From Flectonema sp. DT1601 (lineage: Eukaryota > Euglenozoa > Diplonemea > Diplonemida > Diplonemidae): a DNA stretch of 64,000 nt. Position 1 is the stretch's first letter. Each line of letters begins with the position of its first letter. A program made the translations under genes and the position numbers. The notes below the pieces were generated by a model that saw only the letters and a list, made by a program, of their open reading frames with translations, had not been told where the DNA came from and made no database searches. Positions 41,756 through 52,801 of the stretch are shown here, one piece after another. Where the stretch lies: positions 558,001 to 622,000 of the forward strand of contig OZ025808.1 in assembly GCA_964019425.1 (NCBI GenBank), given 5' to 3'.

Positions 41756-43612
41756 ATTCCATCTCATCAAAAAAGCGTCTTTGAATTTTTTCTGTTCCAA
41801 ATTCGTCGGATATCGTTCCTTTGGGGTTTTTTTTTTATTCCCCCACCCCTAAAGGTAATTTTCTTTGATTAACAACTACAAATATTTTTCAGTCAAATAC
41901 TTGATATTAATTTTTGTTTTTCTTTAATATCTAAAGTTGTTACTGTTTTTACATTGTCAAAGTTTCACCCCCACCCCTTTATATTTAATCACAGTATCAA
42001 GTCACCATCCTGTTTTTTTTTTTTTTTTGTGTTTTTTTTACACTTGCTGATGGACAGTTAAAATGCCTACTTACCTTTTGTGAGAACATATGTCACACTT
42101 GAGGGCATGTCTTGACCGTCCTCGCTTGATAAATAGAGTCGGCTGACTTATAAGCCGAATGGGGATTATATACTTCCCCACATACATGACTGCCTCTTTT
42201 TTCGATACGGTTTTTCGGGTGGTTAGCTTAGGTTGTGAAGGAATTCGTCACATAAAGTCACCGCAGATCTTCCCGTATCACTCCCCTCTCTGTTATTTCG
42301 CAGTTGTAATTTTTACAAAATCGAACATACGCCCTCTCTCTATTATTTCTTAGTAAATAAGACTACTCTTCTCTCTTACTTTGGGGAAGTAGATTTTTTT
42401 TTTTTTTTTGGCATTTATTTTGTTAAATTTAGTTAACTTTGTTTTTGCTAAAATTAAAAAAAAAAAATCATCTTTTAGAACTATTTGTTTTGTGAAGTAG
42501 TTGTCAGTAAAATGTCTCACAGTTTCGATACCAATTATTGTTACCACGTGAAATCCTGACTCTGGAGGATATGAAATCGTCACTGTTGAATGACTGTCTG
42601 CTCTCCCCCGTTTCTCCGTGGCCTCCACCAAAGTAACCAGGCAAATGTTCAATGCCTCCTATTTCATGGTGACAGTACTTTTATTTTTTGTGCAAAGACC
42701 TGCAGTATTTTTCCCAGATAAATCTTTTCGTATCGTATCAAACTCCCCCGGTTCTCCTGATCGACCTGCCAGCTAACTGACTAGGCAGAAGTTGATTTTT
42801 GTTGCAGGTTAACCTTTTTTAGTGATTGCAGTGATCTTCCTTCTTTTCCCGCCAGTTAAGGTCTCACAGCTGTGGCTATCTATACCCAATTGCTACTACA
42901 CGTGGGATCAATCTGGAACCTGAGTTTCTGACTCTGGAGAATATAACAACAAAATGTTGTCACACTGTAGAAGATACCTCCTCTCTGACCTTCCCCAACA
43001 GTGAGTCTCACGGTTATTTATTTTGAATAGAAAATAGCAGAGAGATCTTAAGGCTTTATCTGATCAGACATTAATAGTAACTGATTACCTGGTCGTTGGC
43101 TTAGTTTCAATTATTATTTTCTTTTTGTTGTTTTACAAGTATACATCACGGGGCTCTCTCTCAGAAGAAGCTCTGTAAATTTGTCAATTCTTGAATTCAG
43201 TTTTTTTAAAAAAAAAACTACCCAAAGAGAAGAAGAAAAAAAAAAAAAAAATCCTCTCTTTTCCTTCTTTGTTCTGTTTTGATCTGTTTTTTCGAATATT
43301 CGTTTTATGCTATTTTATGTAATCAACGGGAGGCTTCTAAAAATAACTTTTAGTTGTTTAACCTAGTCGATTACTTCTAGTTTGAGGAAGAAACGATCGT
43401 TTATAGACACCAGCAGTCATCATAATCATATAATAAAAATAAAGCGACAAAGCCAAATGCTACCGTCCTTTTTACTGCTTATTCGTGTCTTGTTCAACCC
43501 TAACTATTTTTTTTTGAGGCTGTGCCTTTTTTTTTTAAAAAAAATTTAATATTTTATGAAATTCATTCATACTCAGCTATTATTAAAAAAAAAGGAAAAT
43601 GACTGAAGCATA
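41756..43612. other. 1.9-kb intergenic region with repeats
   Basis: Contains a dispersed repeat copy (41850-41973), a partial copy of the ~95-bp family (42301-42335) and two weakly similar stretches sharing CTGACTCTGGAG.ATAT (about 42557 and 42930). Open frames are short and unconvincing. A TTTTTT/AAAAAA inverted pair lies around 43200 and 43530. Confidence 0.5.
41850..41973 (+). repeat. ~125-bp dispersed repeat, copy 2
   Basis: Near-identical to 38471-38595; the palindrome is altered to TCAAATACTTGA. Confidence 0.9.
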
Positions 43613-43613
43613 A
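43599..43613 (+). promoter_or_regulatory. Upstream mini-ORF overlapping the main start
   Basis: ATGACTGAAGCATAATG: a 4-codon upstream frame ends at TAA (43611-43613) whose last A is the A of the main ATG. It lies downstream of the likely acceptor CATACTCAG, so it would be in the mature leader and could reduce or couple translation. Confidence 0.5.
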
Positions 43614-46003
43614 TGACAGCTGTTGGACTCAAGCATCTGGGATGCAGTTCTGCAGATCATTTTGCAGCAGTTCGTGAAGGAGGAGCATTTCAAAGAGCAA
43701 GATTACTAAAAAAAGACAGCCTTGACAGACTTCCACCAGGGACTGGATGTAATTTACCAAAGAAGTGTTTTAAGGTCCCTCTGAAAGCCAATCAGCAAGT
43801 GGAACATCCTGTGAAAAATGAACCACCTGTGGGAGTGAAAATGACCCTACCTCCACTTACATCATCACCGGATAAGAGTACAAAGCCAAGCGAAGAACTC
43901 CTTTCTTGGGTTGTAAGCAGAAAATTAGTTCAAATTAAATACGAAGAAGATGAAGAACGATCTGCGATTACACAAAAGGGAATGCGGATGCTTATTCATA
44001 CGAGAGGATGCATTTCACTTTTTCTTACTCAACTAGTTGAGATGGAAACAAGAGGAACATTGGTATCTCAATTCTTCACAGAAATCCATCAAATAACAAA
44101 AAAAAGTGAACGACACAACAAGAGTGTCGCATTACTGTTAACAACTAGAACTCGTCGACGAAGAGAAATCTTTCAAAGGCTGAAGACTAACAGAGAAGAT
44201 TGCTTACGACAGCAAAGAAGACTGGACATTCAATCCATAGAAGAAAAGGTTACTCAGAACAGAGGAACTTCACGTCAACTTCGCAAGAAACAAATCCAAC
44301 TTGAAGAAGGCCTCGACAGAAGTGGTATTGAAAGCCATCGCAACGTCCAATATCATAATATAATTAGTGAGTTTCATTCTAAGTTAACAAACTTATATGA
44401 GACTATGGAACTTAAGCGGTTGATGCCTCGACTTCAAGAGTCCGAAAATCGACTCAGACGTGGAATTATAAAGTTGGAAACAACTCGAAGAAGATGTCTA
44501 CGTGAAGAAAAGAAAACAATGATTGACAAAATCCAAATTGGAATAAAATTAGAGTTTGAGAATATCTTTGTTCATTTCAAGATGAGATGGTCGTCGCTGT
44601 TGAGATATTCAATTCGTCTTCGAGGTAGAGCTGATCGCTTAGAGTTACTGACATCACGATCAAAAACAACATTTCTGAGATCATACCTCATCCCATTTAT
44701 ATACCAAGCCAAGAGACGACGAGCAATTCGACTTAAAAAAACACATCGACAAGTTTCCGAAATTCAAAAATCAAATGAAGGAAAACTAACGGGGAGATAT
44801 TGGTCTTTGTGGGACCTTTGGTTATATTCAATTCAAAAAATGAAAATTCAACAACAACAATGTCAAAGCCTGACTGTTTTAACCAGTCGACGGCTGCTTC
44901 AAACATATTTAAATAAACTTTCTGCTTACGTTAGAATTGTCACTTGGCTTCGAAATTTGAAATTTTCAACTGAAAAAACCCTTCTACGAATGTATTTCAA
45001 ACTTCTAAGGAAATATAATTATGCATCCGAACTCAGATTAAAATCTAATAAGCTGCTTCTAACATCAACAAAGACACATCTCAGTGGTAGATTTATTACG
45101 CTTAGACGAGCAAAGTGGAAGTTAACACCTCCTGATAAAAAAGTTTTCATTGTACGAAAAAAATTTGCAATTCCTCTATACGCAGAATGGTTCGACTACT
45201 TAGCAGCTTACGGACGTAGATGTGCTGCGAGCAGAGCTTCAATTGTGTTAGAGAGAAGAAGTAAAATTATTCATCTGTTGCGATCGTGGAAAAAATTTTC
45301 AACATGGGCTTCGAGATTGCAACTTTGTACAATGATGTGGGAGAAGTGTCTTAAAATTCATTTAAAAATGAGATATCAAAAATGGAAATCTGTTACAAAG
45401 TTTAACAAAAAGAGTATCCTCGCAGACGATTTATGCAAAAAGAATCGACAGATAACTTTAAAAGTACAGTTATTCAAATTATCATTATGGACAAACCTCC
45501 AGCAGCGAACTACCCAACTACTACTACAGAATGAAACGATATTCATGAAGAGGGTATTAGTGAAATTTAATCAGTGTATAAAACACATCCGAATGAGGAG
45601 AAGAGCGCAGGTTCTGTTAGTAAAATCAGATCAAAAGCATATTGCTTTTCGATACAAAAACTTTTTCAGATTTATGAAAGTGAGACAAATGACAAAACAA
45701 TCGATTCACTTTCATCTTCACTCAGCTCATTCAAGATTATATTTAAATTTCATCACCAGAACCATTCGTCGAGAACAAATTCTTACATGCGACATGGCAT
45801 GGAGAAGGTATGCTTATTGAACTTGTTTTGGTACTTACATTATTTAAGAATGCAAAAAAAAAAAAAAAAAAAAAAAAAACAGATGTACTGTTCGTATTAT
45901 TCGACGATATTTTAGTAACTGGGTAAATTGGTGCACAGTGAGACTCATAGATGATGGTGATGACTTCACAGAGTCCTCGATCCCTTCAGAATCTACTTTC
46001 TGA
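43613..46003 (+). CDS. Basic helical protein with Sfi1-like Trp repeats
   Basis: Two exons, 43613-45807 and 45883-46003, give 771 residues. After a disordered N-terminus (about 1-95) the protein is almost wholly helical and very rich in Arg/Lys. From about residue 390 there are recurring motifs with Trp followed by hydrophobics at regular spacing: RYWSLWDLWLYSIQ, LLRSWKKFSTWASRL, MRYQKWKSVTKF, LFKLSLWTNL and, in exon 2, RYFSNWVNWCTV. This resembles Sfi1-type centrin-binding repeats of basal-body fibres, an inference from pattern only. The intron ends in a 28-base A-run then CAG and keeps frame. An upstream ATG at 43599 opens a 4-codon frame (stop TAA overlapping the true start). Confidence 0.7.
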
Positions 46004-46281
46004 TTTACGTGACATTTACACTTCCTATTTTCAGATTGACTTTCTTTCTCGATGACTAACTACACCAAAAATCGTTTACACGATTAAATAATTATTGAGA
46101 TGTGTATCAATAGAATTCTGTCTGGGTGTGTTGTAGTCAAAAAAAAAAAAAAAAAATACGTATAGCTTTTTTTTCTTCTTCTTTTTCCCTTCCTCCCCAT
46201 CTTTTTTTTTTCACTTCTTTCTGTGAGAGTTTACCCATGTGTTTTATAGAAAAATATTAACTTCTTCTCAGAGGCCTCACC

Positions 46282-46683
46282 ATGTCGGGGAGCAACAAGA
46301 AGGCAGTGCTCTCCATTGAGGGTTTAATGGACCAGCCAGTGAATGTTAAAATGACAGGAGGAAGGGAAGTTTGTGGAGTACTAAAAGGATATGATAAAGA
46401 TCTGAATCTTGTACTTGATGAGACTCGTGAATTTCTTAGGGACAAAATTGTATGTTTTTTTTTTTTTTTTTTTTTTTTTATAATCAAACTGACTTTCCTC
46501 TTTAAATAACAATCACAGGATCCATCAAAGAGAAGACTTACCTCTGACCCATCAAGTCCAGGTATTATGACTGAAGAAACACGTTACTTAGGAGTGATAG
46601 TGTGTAAGGGAACTTTAGTTTGCGTCATCAGTCCGCATGACGGAACCGAAGAAATTGAAAATCCATTTGCTGAAGAAGAATAA
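46282..46683 (+). CDS. LSM7: U6 snRNA-associated Sm-like protein LSm7
   Basis: Two exons, 46282-46449 and 46519-46683, give 110 residues. Sm1 motif: VNVKMTGGREVCGVLKGYDKDLNLVLD matches LSm7 closely. Sm2 motif in exon 2: RYLGVIVCKGTLVCVISPHDG, with the LSm7-type tail IENPFAEEE. It forms part of the LSm2-8 ring on U6 snRNA (splicing) and LSm1-7 (mRNA decay). The 69-bp intron splits the Sm fold between the two motifs and consists largely of a T-run and an ACAATCACAG end. The ATG follows CTTCTTCTCAG by 10 nt. Compared with animal LSm7 there is a short insertion (KRRLTSDPSSPGI) in the loop between Sm motifs. Confidence 0.93.
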
Positions 46684-47162
46684 AAAACCAATAATCGTAA
46701 TATTGGATGGATAGTACGTCGTAAGACGATGAGCGAATTATTAATTCACTCTTTTGGTCATTGAGACCGATTCTCGGAGCACAAGAAGTTGATTGCTGGA
46801 AATTACTTCTAAATGAGCTGATGATTTTATTTCCTACTATTGGAGATTGTTATCTACTTGGATCCTTAGTGTTGACTATTTCAAGCCTCTTAAAATAAAA
46901 AATAAAAAATTCTGATTTCGTTTTTTTTTGATTTTCAAAAAATCATGTGGCTGTGAGTAGCGCAAACACATTTATTGGTATCCAAGATTTCTGCAAACTA
47001 AAAACTAAATAAAAAGTAATCCCCTTCGGTAGCATAATTTATATTTCACAGATTGCTAAGTAAACACATCATGTACGTAAAAACATTATTAGTAATTCTG
47101 ATTCCCAGAAGACGGTTCTTGTAGTCTAAACTGTATTTTTTCCGCAGGAGGTTTGGCAAAAT
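46684..47162. other. Intergenic, nothing recognised
   Basis: 479 bp of AT-rich DNA, ending in the pyrimidine-rich acceptor TTTTTTCCGCAG shortly before the EFHB start. Confidence 0.6.
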
Positions 47163-48559
47163 ATGACTGCTGCCTTACCGGCTTTAAATACTACTAAAAC
47201 ATTGCGAAATGTTGCCCCGGCTATTCCTGCAGCAGGAAAAGCAAAGAATAATCCATTAGACACAGTGGGTACCTGTGTTAAATATGAGAATGAAAGACCA
47301 CCTACTCCACCGAATGTGATGCCGTATAGGAAAAGTAGACAAGAGGTTGGTCGTTGTGTTATCCATCACGGAAAGTCACGTGACACACCTCCACCAGATG
47401 TAAGATTTGGAAGAAGGAATATTTATGATGATAATGCTGTCTCGTTGATCAGATCAAACGAAACAATAGGAGACTTCGCACGTAAATGTCTTGAGATAAA
47501 GGAAGGAGTGTATGCCACAGTTCACTCAGAACCACTTGGTAAAAGTTCTCGTCGCAACAAAACAGTTAAAGATGATAAAGAAACGTGTTATGGAAGAACA
47601 ACTATGGCCTCTGAAAATAGCAAAGCTGTTATCTATCCAAACGAAGAACGGGACGAAGAAACGGAGGAGAATAATCACAAAAAGTATTGCAGGACTCACA
47701 ACAGCTACCGTCCAGGAGAGCAAAAGAAACGTTCATACGATTGGCAAGAAAAGGGTATCGATCCGAATGAATATAGATTTGGTTATGTTGTTCCAAGTGA
47801 GAGAGGAGGTGTTAGCCAAGCAATGACTTACGGCAGAGATACTAAAACAGTTTTAGTAAAGAAAACAGTTGAAGATTTCAAAGATGTCCACGCAGACGAC
47901 TTGGGAAAACCTCGAAACCACGGGTTTGGTGACCAACGAAATTTGTCACCAAAGTTTACCTTCGGCAAGAAGAACACTGCAGATGAATGGGGAGTAAGAG
48001 AATGTATGGCTGGTAACATCAACCCTGAAGACATGGAAGATAAGACTTTAGGAAAAGCAACTCGACCAGGCTACAGAAACGACACTGAAACCGTCTCATT
48101 CGGAATGCCGTCCGTTAGAGTAGATATCCGTAGACCTGGAGCACGCAAAGTAACTGACAACAACAACTATGGTGATGACTGTAATGCATACAACCTTTTG
48201 TGTCCTTCAAAGTATGCTGTCAATAACGTTCATGAAGAGGTTTGTTATTTTACTTTCTTAACATTCGTATCATCCGATCTATTTATTTTATTAAAAACAA
48301 TATTCTAAACAGGATTTCTTACAGCCCATTGAACGAGATGAGATGCGATCCTTAGCTGAGAAAGCTGGTTTTGGTCTGGACGAAGCTCAGTTTGATATGG
48401 TGTGTAACCGTACAAGTACTCTATTACATTGATTATAAATGAAAATAAAAAAATACTAAAAATAAAAACCAGGCTTGGAATCTAGCGTGCACTTACACCA
48501 CTGATGGCAGCGTGTCAATTGTTACTTTTAGAAATGCGACAGATGAACTTGGGTTGTAA
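47163..48559 (+). CDS. CFAP21: EFHB / CFAP21-like axonemal protein
   Basis: Three exons, 47163-48239, 48313-48399 and 48473-48559, all phase 0, 416 residues. It shares the EFHB layout: repeated segments with FG.....YDDNA / FGKKNTADEW, the conserved YRPGEQKKRSYDW block, and TVLVKKTVEDFKDVHADDLGKP. EFHB (CFAP21) is a microtubule inner protein of doublet microtubules, so an axonemal role is expected. The C-terminal part (IERDEMRSLAEKAGFGLDEAQFDMAWNLACTYTTDGSVSI) has the helix spacing of an EF-hand, but I see no complete D.D.DG loop, so calcium binding is probably lost. The introns are 73 bp each with donors GTTTGT and GTGTGT. The ATG is 15 nt after TTTCCGCAG. Confidence 0.82.
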
Positions 48560-48840
48560 ACTTTTCGATCAATTTCATTGGGTGCTGTTTCTATTGTACC
48601 CTTCTTCTTCCCAAAAGTTAGTATTATGTTATGTCCCTGTTATCCCAACCACTTACGTTTGTTCATATTCCTTTCTACTGAATTAGTTCCAGTTGTGATA
48701 ATAAAGTCTTTCTTACATACTAAGCAGGTATTACTTATGGGTGTTTGATGATTGATAAACGATGAGTTGTGTTTTGTTTTTAGTAATTACTATTTTCAAT
48801 TTAGAATACACGAGACACTCATATTACACGTGTTAACATT

Positions 48841-49287
48841 ATGAGCCATCCAGCTGAGGTGGCTGGTTGTCGAATTCCACATCCAGCAGAGAGACTTGCT
48901 GGATCTACAGCAGCAGGAGAACAACGTCAGAACTATCACTCATTTGTTTTCGGAAATAAAGTGACTGGGATTGGATTACGAGCGCAGATCGCTCAGAACG
49001 CTGCTAACAATGGTGTTACAGGATGGGCTCAAAACCTATCTGATCACACAGTTGAGTTAGTAGGTAATGGCAACACAAGTTCTATTAATCGCCTTAGTTC
49101 CTTTCTGCAGTCTCAAAAGAAAGTTTCTCGGATCACTGAACAATTTCAAAATACTGAAAATAAAGGAGCCTATCACCACTTTTACACAATTGGTCATCAG
49201 GGACACGCTACGAATACTGGGAAGGCTTGGCCATTCCAAGCTGACTACGTTGGTGATATTAATAAACATGCAAAACGGTCGGTATGA
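48841..49287 (+). CDS. Acylphosphatase-like protein
   Basis: 148 residues. The core (about 33-82) follows the acylphosphatase pattern. VTGIGLRAQIAQNAANNGV supplies the phosphate-loop Arg, and TGWAQNLSDHTVELVGNG supplies the catalytic Asn and the beta strand that follows. These positions correspond to Arg23 and Asn41 of human ACYP. The first loop is GIGLR rather than GVFFR. The C-terminal part beyond about residue 95 is unlike the enzyme (HHFYTIGHQGHATNTG) and may be a lineage-specific extension. Substrate would be acyl phosphates, but a non-enzymatic role is possible. The last codons overlap a GTATGA donor-like site, so a further tiny exon cannot be excluded. Confidence 0.7.
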   Translation: MSHPAEVAGCRIPHPAERLAGSTAAGEQRQNYHSFVFGNKVTGIGLRAQIAQNAANNGVTGWAQNLSDHTVELVGNGNTSSINRLSSFLQSQKKVSRITEQFQNTENKGAYHHFYTIGHQGHATNTGKAWPFQADYVGDINKHAKRSV

Positions 49288-49544
49288 TCCTTCTTCTCTA
49301 CTACGAGGATTAACTTATTGGACAGCTAGAGTGAGTTACTGACATTCAGTAAGCGGGTCTTCAACGCACTGCCAACAGAAAAGTAATTCATACTTTTTTT
49401 TACACGTCGTTGTTTAGGTTATGGAAATGTTACATATGAAGACATTCGAAAAGAAAGAAAAAAAACGTTCGAAAAATGTATCATTCATAAAGTCTATTTG
49501 AGAAGAACAATTACTTCAGTCAAAATCAGGTACATGCTTAAAAG

Positions 49545-50558
49545 ATGTCGACAATACGAATACCTCCTATAACTGTTGGCACATGGTCCTTTGGTGGTAG
49601 TGAAGACGACTATTGGGGAACACAAAACCAATCCGACACTAACGAATTAGTCAGAGAAGCTGTAGAACTAAACATCGGATGTTTCGACACCGCAGAAATG
49701 TACAACTCTGGACGCAGTGAAACCGCCTTAGGTGACATCCTTTCAAAAGATGGTCTCCGTGAACGCAGTTTCATCATCGGGAAAATCCCCCCAGACGCAT
49801 GCCATCCTGGAGAAGTTGAAAAACGACTCAACACAACACTTCAAAGGCTACAGTCAGATTACATTGATGTTTATATGGTTCATTGGCCATTCAAATCTGC
49901 TACATGCTGGAAAGGTGATATGCCAACAGCCAAAACAGCTTTTGCAGAGTTAGCAAAATTACAAAAAAGCGGAAAGATAAAACACATCGCGGTATCTAAT
50001 TTTGGTCCAAAGCAGATGACCGAAGCACTCGGATGTGGAGTCCAAATCTCATTTGCAGAATTGCCGTATGCGACGTTCATGAGGGCTATTGAGTTTGAAG
50101 TGATTGACATTTGTAAAAAACATGAAATTAAAATCCTCGCATACTCTCCACTGATGCAAGGACTTCTAACAGGAAAATACGACAGCGCTGACGAGATGCC
50201 ATTTCTACGAACGAGAACTCGGCATTTCAACGGAAGTCGACAATCCAGTCGTCACAACACGGCTGGTTGTGAGGATCAATTATTTCGTGGAATTCAACAA
50301 TTAAAGATGATCTCTGAAAGAGAAAATCTATCTCTTTCAACACTCTGCCTTCGATGGGTTTTATCAAAACCTCAAGTGATAAGTGTTGTTACAGGTTGTA
50401 GAAATATTCAACAACTTCAGGAAAACTATTCATCTTGTTCAGAGAAATTATCAGATTCTCTGGTTATGGAAATCGATTCCATCACTGAAGAAGTAAAAAC
50501 CTTAATGGGACCATTTACTGACTACTACAGCGCTGATAATGATCAAAGATGTGAATAA
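49545..50558 (+). CDS. Aldo/keto reductase
   Basis: 337 residues, (beta/alpha)8 NAD(P)H-dependent oxidoreductase. The catalytic tetrad is in place: Asp48 and Tyr53 in FDTAEMYNSG, Lys80 in IIGK, His113 in VHWPF. C-terminal cofactor residues lie in LCLRWVLSKPQVISVVTGCRN. Closest in style to the Tas/YajO-like or pyridoxal-reductase-like groups rather than aldose reductase. Substrate unknown. No targeting signal, so cytosolic. Single exon; the ATG directly follows AAAAG, and an acceptor ACTTCAG ends at about 49519. Confidence 0.88.
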   Translation: MSTIRIPPITVGTWSFGGSEDDYWGTQNQSDTNELVREAVELNIGCFDTAEMYNSGRSETALGDILSKDGLRERSFIIGKIPPDACHPGEVEKRLNTTLQRLQSDYIDVYMVHWPFKSATCWKGDMPTAKTAFAELAKLQKSGKIKHIAVSNFGPKQMTEALGCGVQISFAELPYATFMRAIEFEVIDICKKHEIKILAYSPLMQGLLTGKYDSADEMPFLRTRTRHFNGSRQSSRHNTAGCEDQLFRGIQQLKMISERENLSLSTLCLRWVLSKPQVISVVTGCRNIQQLQENYSSCSEKLSDSLVMEIDSITEEVKTLMGPFTDYYSADNDQRCE

Positions 50559-50679
50559 ATATTTCTTCAGATCTAATTTAAGACCTTCTTAACAACCATA
50601 ACAGTGATCTTTTCTCTTATGGTCTTTTCTTTATATTATTATTCAGTCAGGTATTTTTTTAAAAAACACAATAAAACAA

Positions 50680-51252
50680 ATGGAATCGTGTCTACAAGAC
50701 GACAACGACACCACTGAAGACTGTATAACACAGAAAGATATAACGGAAGCAATGAGGAGACTAACTTCAGCTAATATCGATTTAGAAATTATGATCGATG
50801 ATTCGGCTGCGACAACAGCATCACATCTAGGAGGTGTATTGTTAAAAAGAAAAACAATTCAAAGTAAAAGGTCATTTCCATCATTCGCAAAGAAGAAATT
50901 AAGATTTGCCGACAGTTTAAATCCACCAGAACCTATTCAGCAAAGAATCAGTATCAGACATTTACTTGAAAATAATTCATCCGATGTCTTTCTGCAAAGA
51001 AATCGCCTTACTCCAATGAGAAATATCCGTCCAAGCAAACGTCCTGCTGTTGTGCTTAACAGAGAACAGCCTTATAATTTAACAGGAAAAGTAAATTATA
51101 AAATGTTGTTTGATTCTCAACGTGAACAAAATGAAAAAAGACTCGAATCAGAGTCAGTGTATTCACAACTAATGAATAGGTTTGACATTTACCAAGAAAG
51201 GTTACTACGGACGCTTGATGAAGATTTTGGTTATCCAACGAGATCACACTAA
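50680..51252 (+). CDS. Protein of unknown function, 190 residues
   Basis: Single exon. Acidic N-terminus (MESCLQDDNDTTEDC), a basic middle (KRSFPSFAKKKLRF), and a helical C-terminus with charged residues (LFDSQREQNEKRLESESVYSQ). Mostly predicted disordered. No family recognised and no targeting signal. The coding appearance (balanced codons, no homopolymer translation) and normal position between genes on the same strand support it as real. Confidence 0.6.
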   Translation: MESCLQDDNDTTEDCITQKDITEAMRRLTSANIDLEIMIDDSAATTASHLGGVLLKRKTIQSKRSFPSFAKKKLRFADSLNPPEPIQQRISIRHLLENNSSDVFLQRNRLTPMRNIRPSKRPAVVLNREQPYNLTGKVNYKMLFDSQREQNEKRLESESVYSQLMNRFDIYQERLLRTLDEDFGYPTRSH

Positions 51253-51559
51253 TAGTAAATCTGTTCTTTTTATTTTAAATTAACTTTCACGTTCGCTACA
51301 CTTAACTGGTGTCCTTTTCAGGTTCACTTGTTTATCTTATTGAGTTTAAACATCATTGTTTGTTGAGTTATTATTGTTCTTTTTTTTAATTTATCAGGTG
51401 AGGTGAATTGATGAGAATATTATAAAAGTTAGTTCTTTTGCTTTGATTAAATCAAACGAGTTTTACAAGATAATAAAATTAATTACATAACAAAACAGGA
51501 TTCTTTTCCGCTTTTTTTCTTTTTTTACGAAATACAAATAAAGGCGAAAAAAAAAAAAA
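51253..51559. other. Intergenic, nothing recognised
   Basis: 307 bp, AT-rich. A likely acceptor AAAACAG ends at 51499, and a 13-base A-run immediately precedes the next ATG. Confidence 0.6.
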
Positions 51560-52801
51560 ATGAGTAAAATACGACGTTCCTTTGATGTCCTAGTCTGTGG
51601 AGGAGGTGGAATGGGAAGTAGCGCAGCCTACTGGTTGTCAAGAGCAGGGATGAAGGTTGGGGTTCTTGAAAGGGATCCAACTTACAAGACTGCTAGCAGT
51701 ACTTTATCTGCGGGAGGTATTAGAGTACAGTTTAGTAATAAAGAGAACATACAATTATCACAAGAGAGTTTATCAATTTTGAAAGATGAGAGTCACATGG
51801 AAATGTCAATCGAAGAACTGATGTTCAAAGAGGGAGGTTATCTACTCCTAAGTGGGTCTGATAGTGGCATGGACATCCTTCGTGAAAATATTGCTGTTCA
51901 AAGAGAAAGCAACTGCGACACTCAACTGTGTTCCCCAAGTGAACTTAAAACCATGTTTCCTTGGTTAGAAACTGATGGTTTAAAGGGAGGAGGATACGGA
52001 CATTCTGGAGAAGGATGGTTCGATCCCTCACTAATGATGGGTGCATTTAGAAAACGAGCCCAACATTACGGAGCTGAATTCATTGTCGATGAACTACTTG
52101 ACATCAAACTCGACAGTAAAACAGCTGTCGAAGCAACAACTAAGAATGGGAATACCATCTCATTCGGTCATTTAATAAACGCCACCGGATGTAATGCTGC
52201 TACAATCGCAAACAAGGTTGGTTGGAAAGACATGCCTGTAGGACCCAGAAAGAGATATGTCTTTATGGTTGAGTGTGAAGAATGGACAAACTCTTCAAAG
52301 GGATGTTTTCACAAAGAATTTATGAACTCTGAAGATGTTAAGACTATGCCGTTGTTTGTAAATCCGAATGGTGTTTGGATAAGACCTGAAGGTAGAGGTT
52401 TTATTTGTGGTGTTTCACCTGATGCAGACCATGACCCTCAGGTAGATATTGACGATTTCTCTATTGGGAATGATAGCAACCAGCTTTGGGAAGAAGTAAT
52501 ATGGCCGACTCTGGCAGATCGTATCCAAGGTATGGAATCTCTAAAGATAACACACATGTGGGTTGGTCATTATGATTTCAACTCGATTGATCAAAATGCG
52601 TTAATTGGTTTCCATGATAGCTGTCATAACGTTGCTTACGTTAATGGGTTTAGTGGTCATGGAATCCAGCAGTCTCCTGCTGCTGGTAGAGCTGTTGCCG
52701 AACTGGTTGTCGATGGTTCATTCCAGACAATTGATTTATCAAGGATGACCCCTAACCGCATTACTACAAATAATCTTCTCATTGAGAGAAATGTTGTATA
52801 A
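51560..52801 (+). CDS. FOXRED1: FAD-dependent oxidoreductase, FOXRED1-like
   Basis: 413 residues of the DAO/sarcosine-oxidase family. The N-terminal dinucleotide fold is VLVCGGGGMGSSAAYWL followed by the acidic residue in GVLERD. FAD-family segments STLSAGGIRVQFS and a C-terminal NGFSGHGIQQSPAAGRA, with FQTIDLSRMTPNR, closely resemble FOXRED1, a mitochondrial factor needed for respiratory complex I. The N-terminus here lacks a clear presequence, so location is uncertain. Single exon. The stop codon runs directly into an A-run. A peroxisomal or cytosolic sarcosine/amino-acid oxidase is the alternative. Confidence 0.82.
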   Translation: MSKIRRSFDVLVCGGGGMGSSAAYWLSRAGMKVGVLERDPTYKTASSTLSAGGIRVQFSNKENIQLSQESLSILKDESHMEMSIEELMFKEGGYLLLSGSDSGMDILRENIAVQRESNCDTQLCSPSELKTMFPWLETDGLKGGGYGHSGEGWFDPSLMMGAFRKRAQHYGAEFIVDELLDIKLDSKTAVEATTKNGNTISFGHLINATGCNAATIANKVGWKDMPVGPRKRYVFMVECEEWTNSSKGCFHKEFMNSEDVKTMPLFVNPNGVWIRPEGRGFICGVSPDADHDPQVDIDDFSIGNDSNQLWEEVIWPTLADRIQGMESLKITHMWVGHYDFNSIDQNALIGFHDSCHNVAYVNGFSGHGIQQSPAAGRAVAELVVDGSFQTIDLSRMTPNRITTNNLLIERNVV

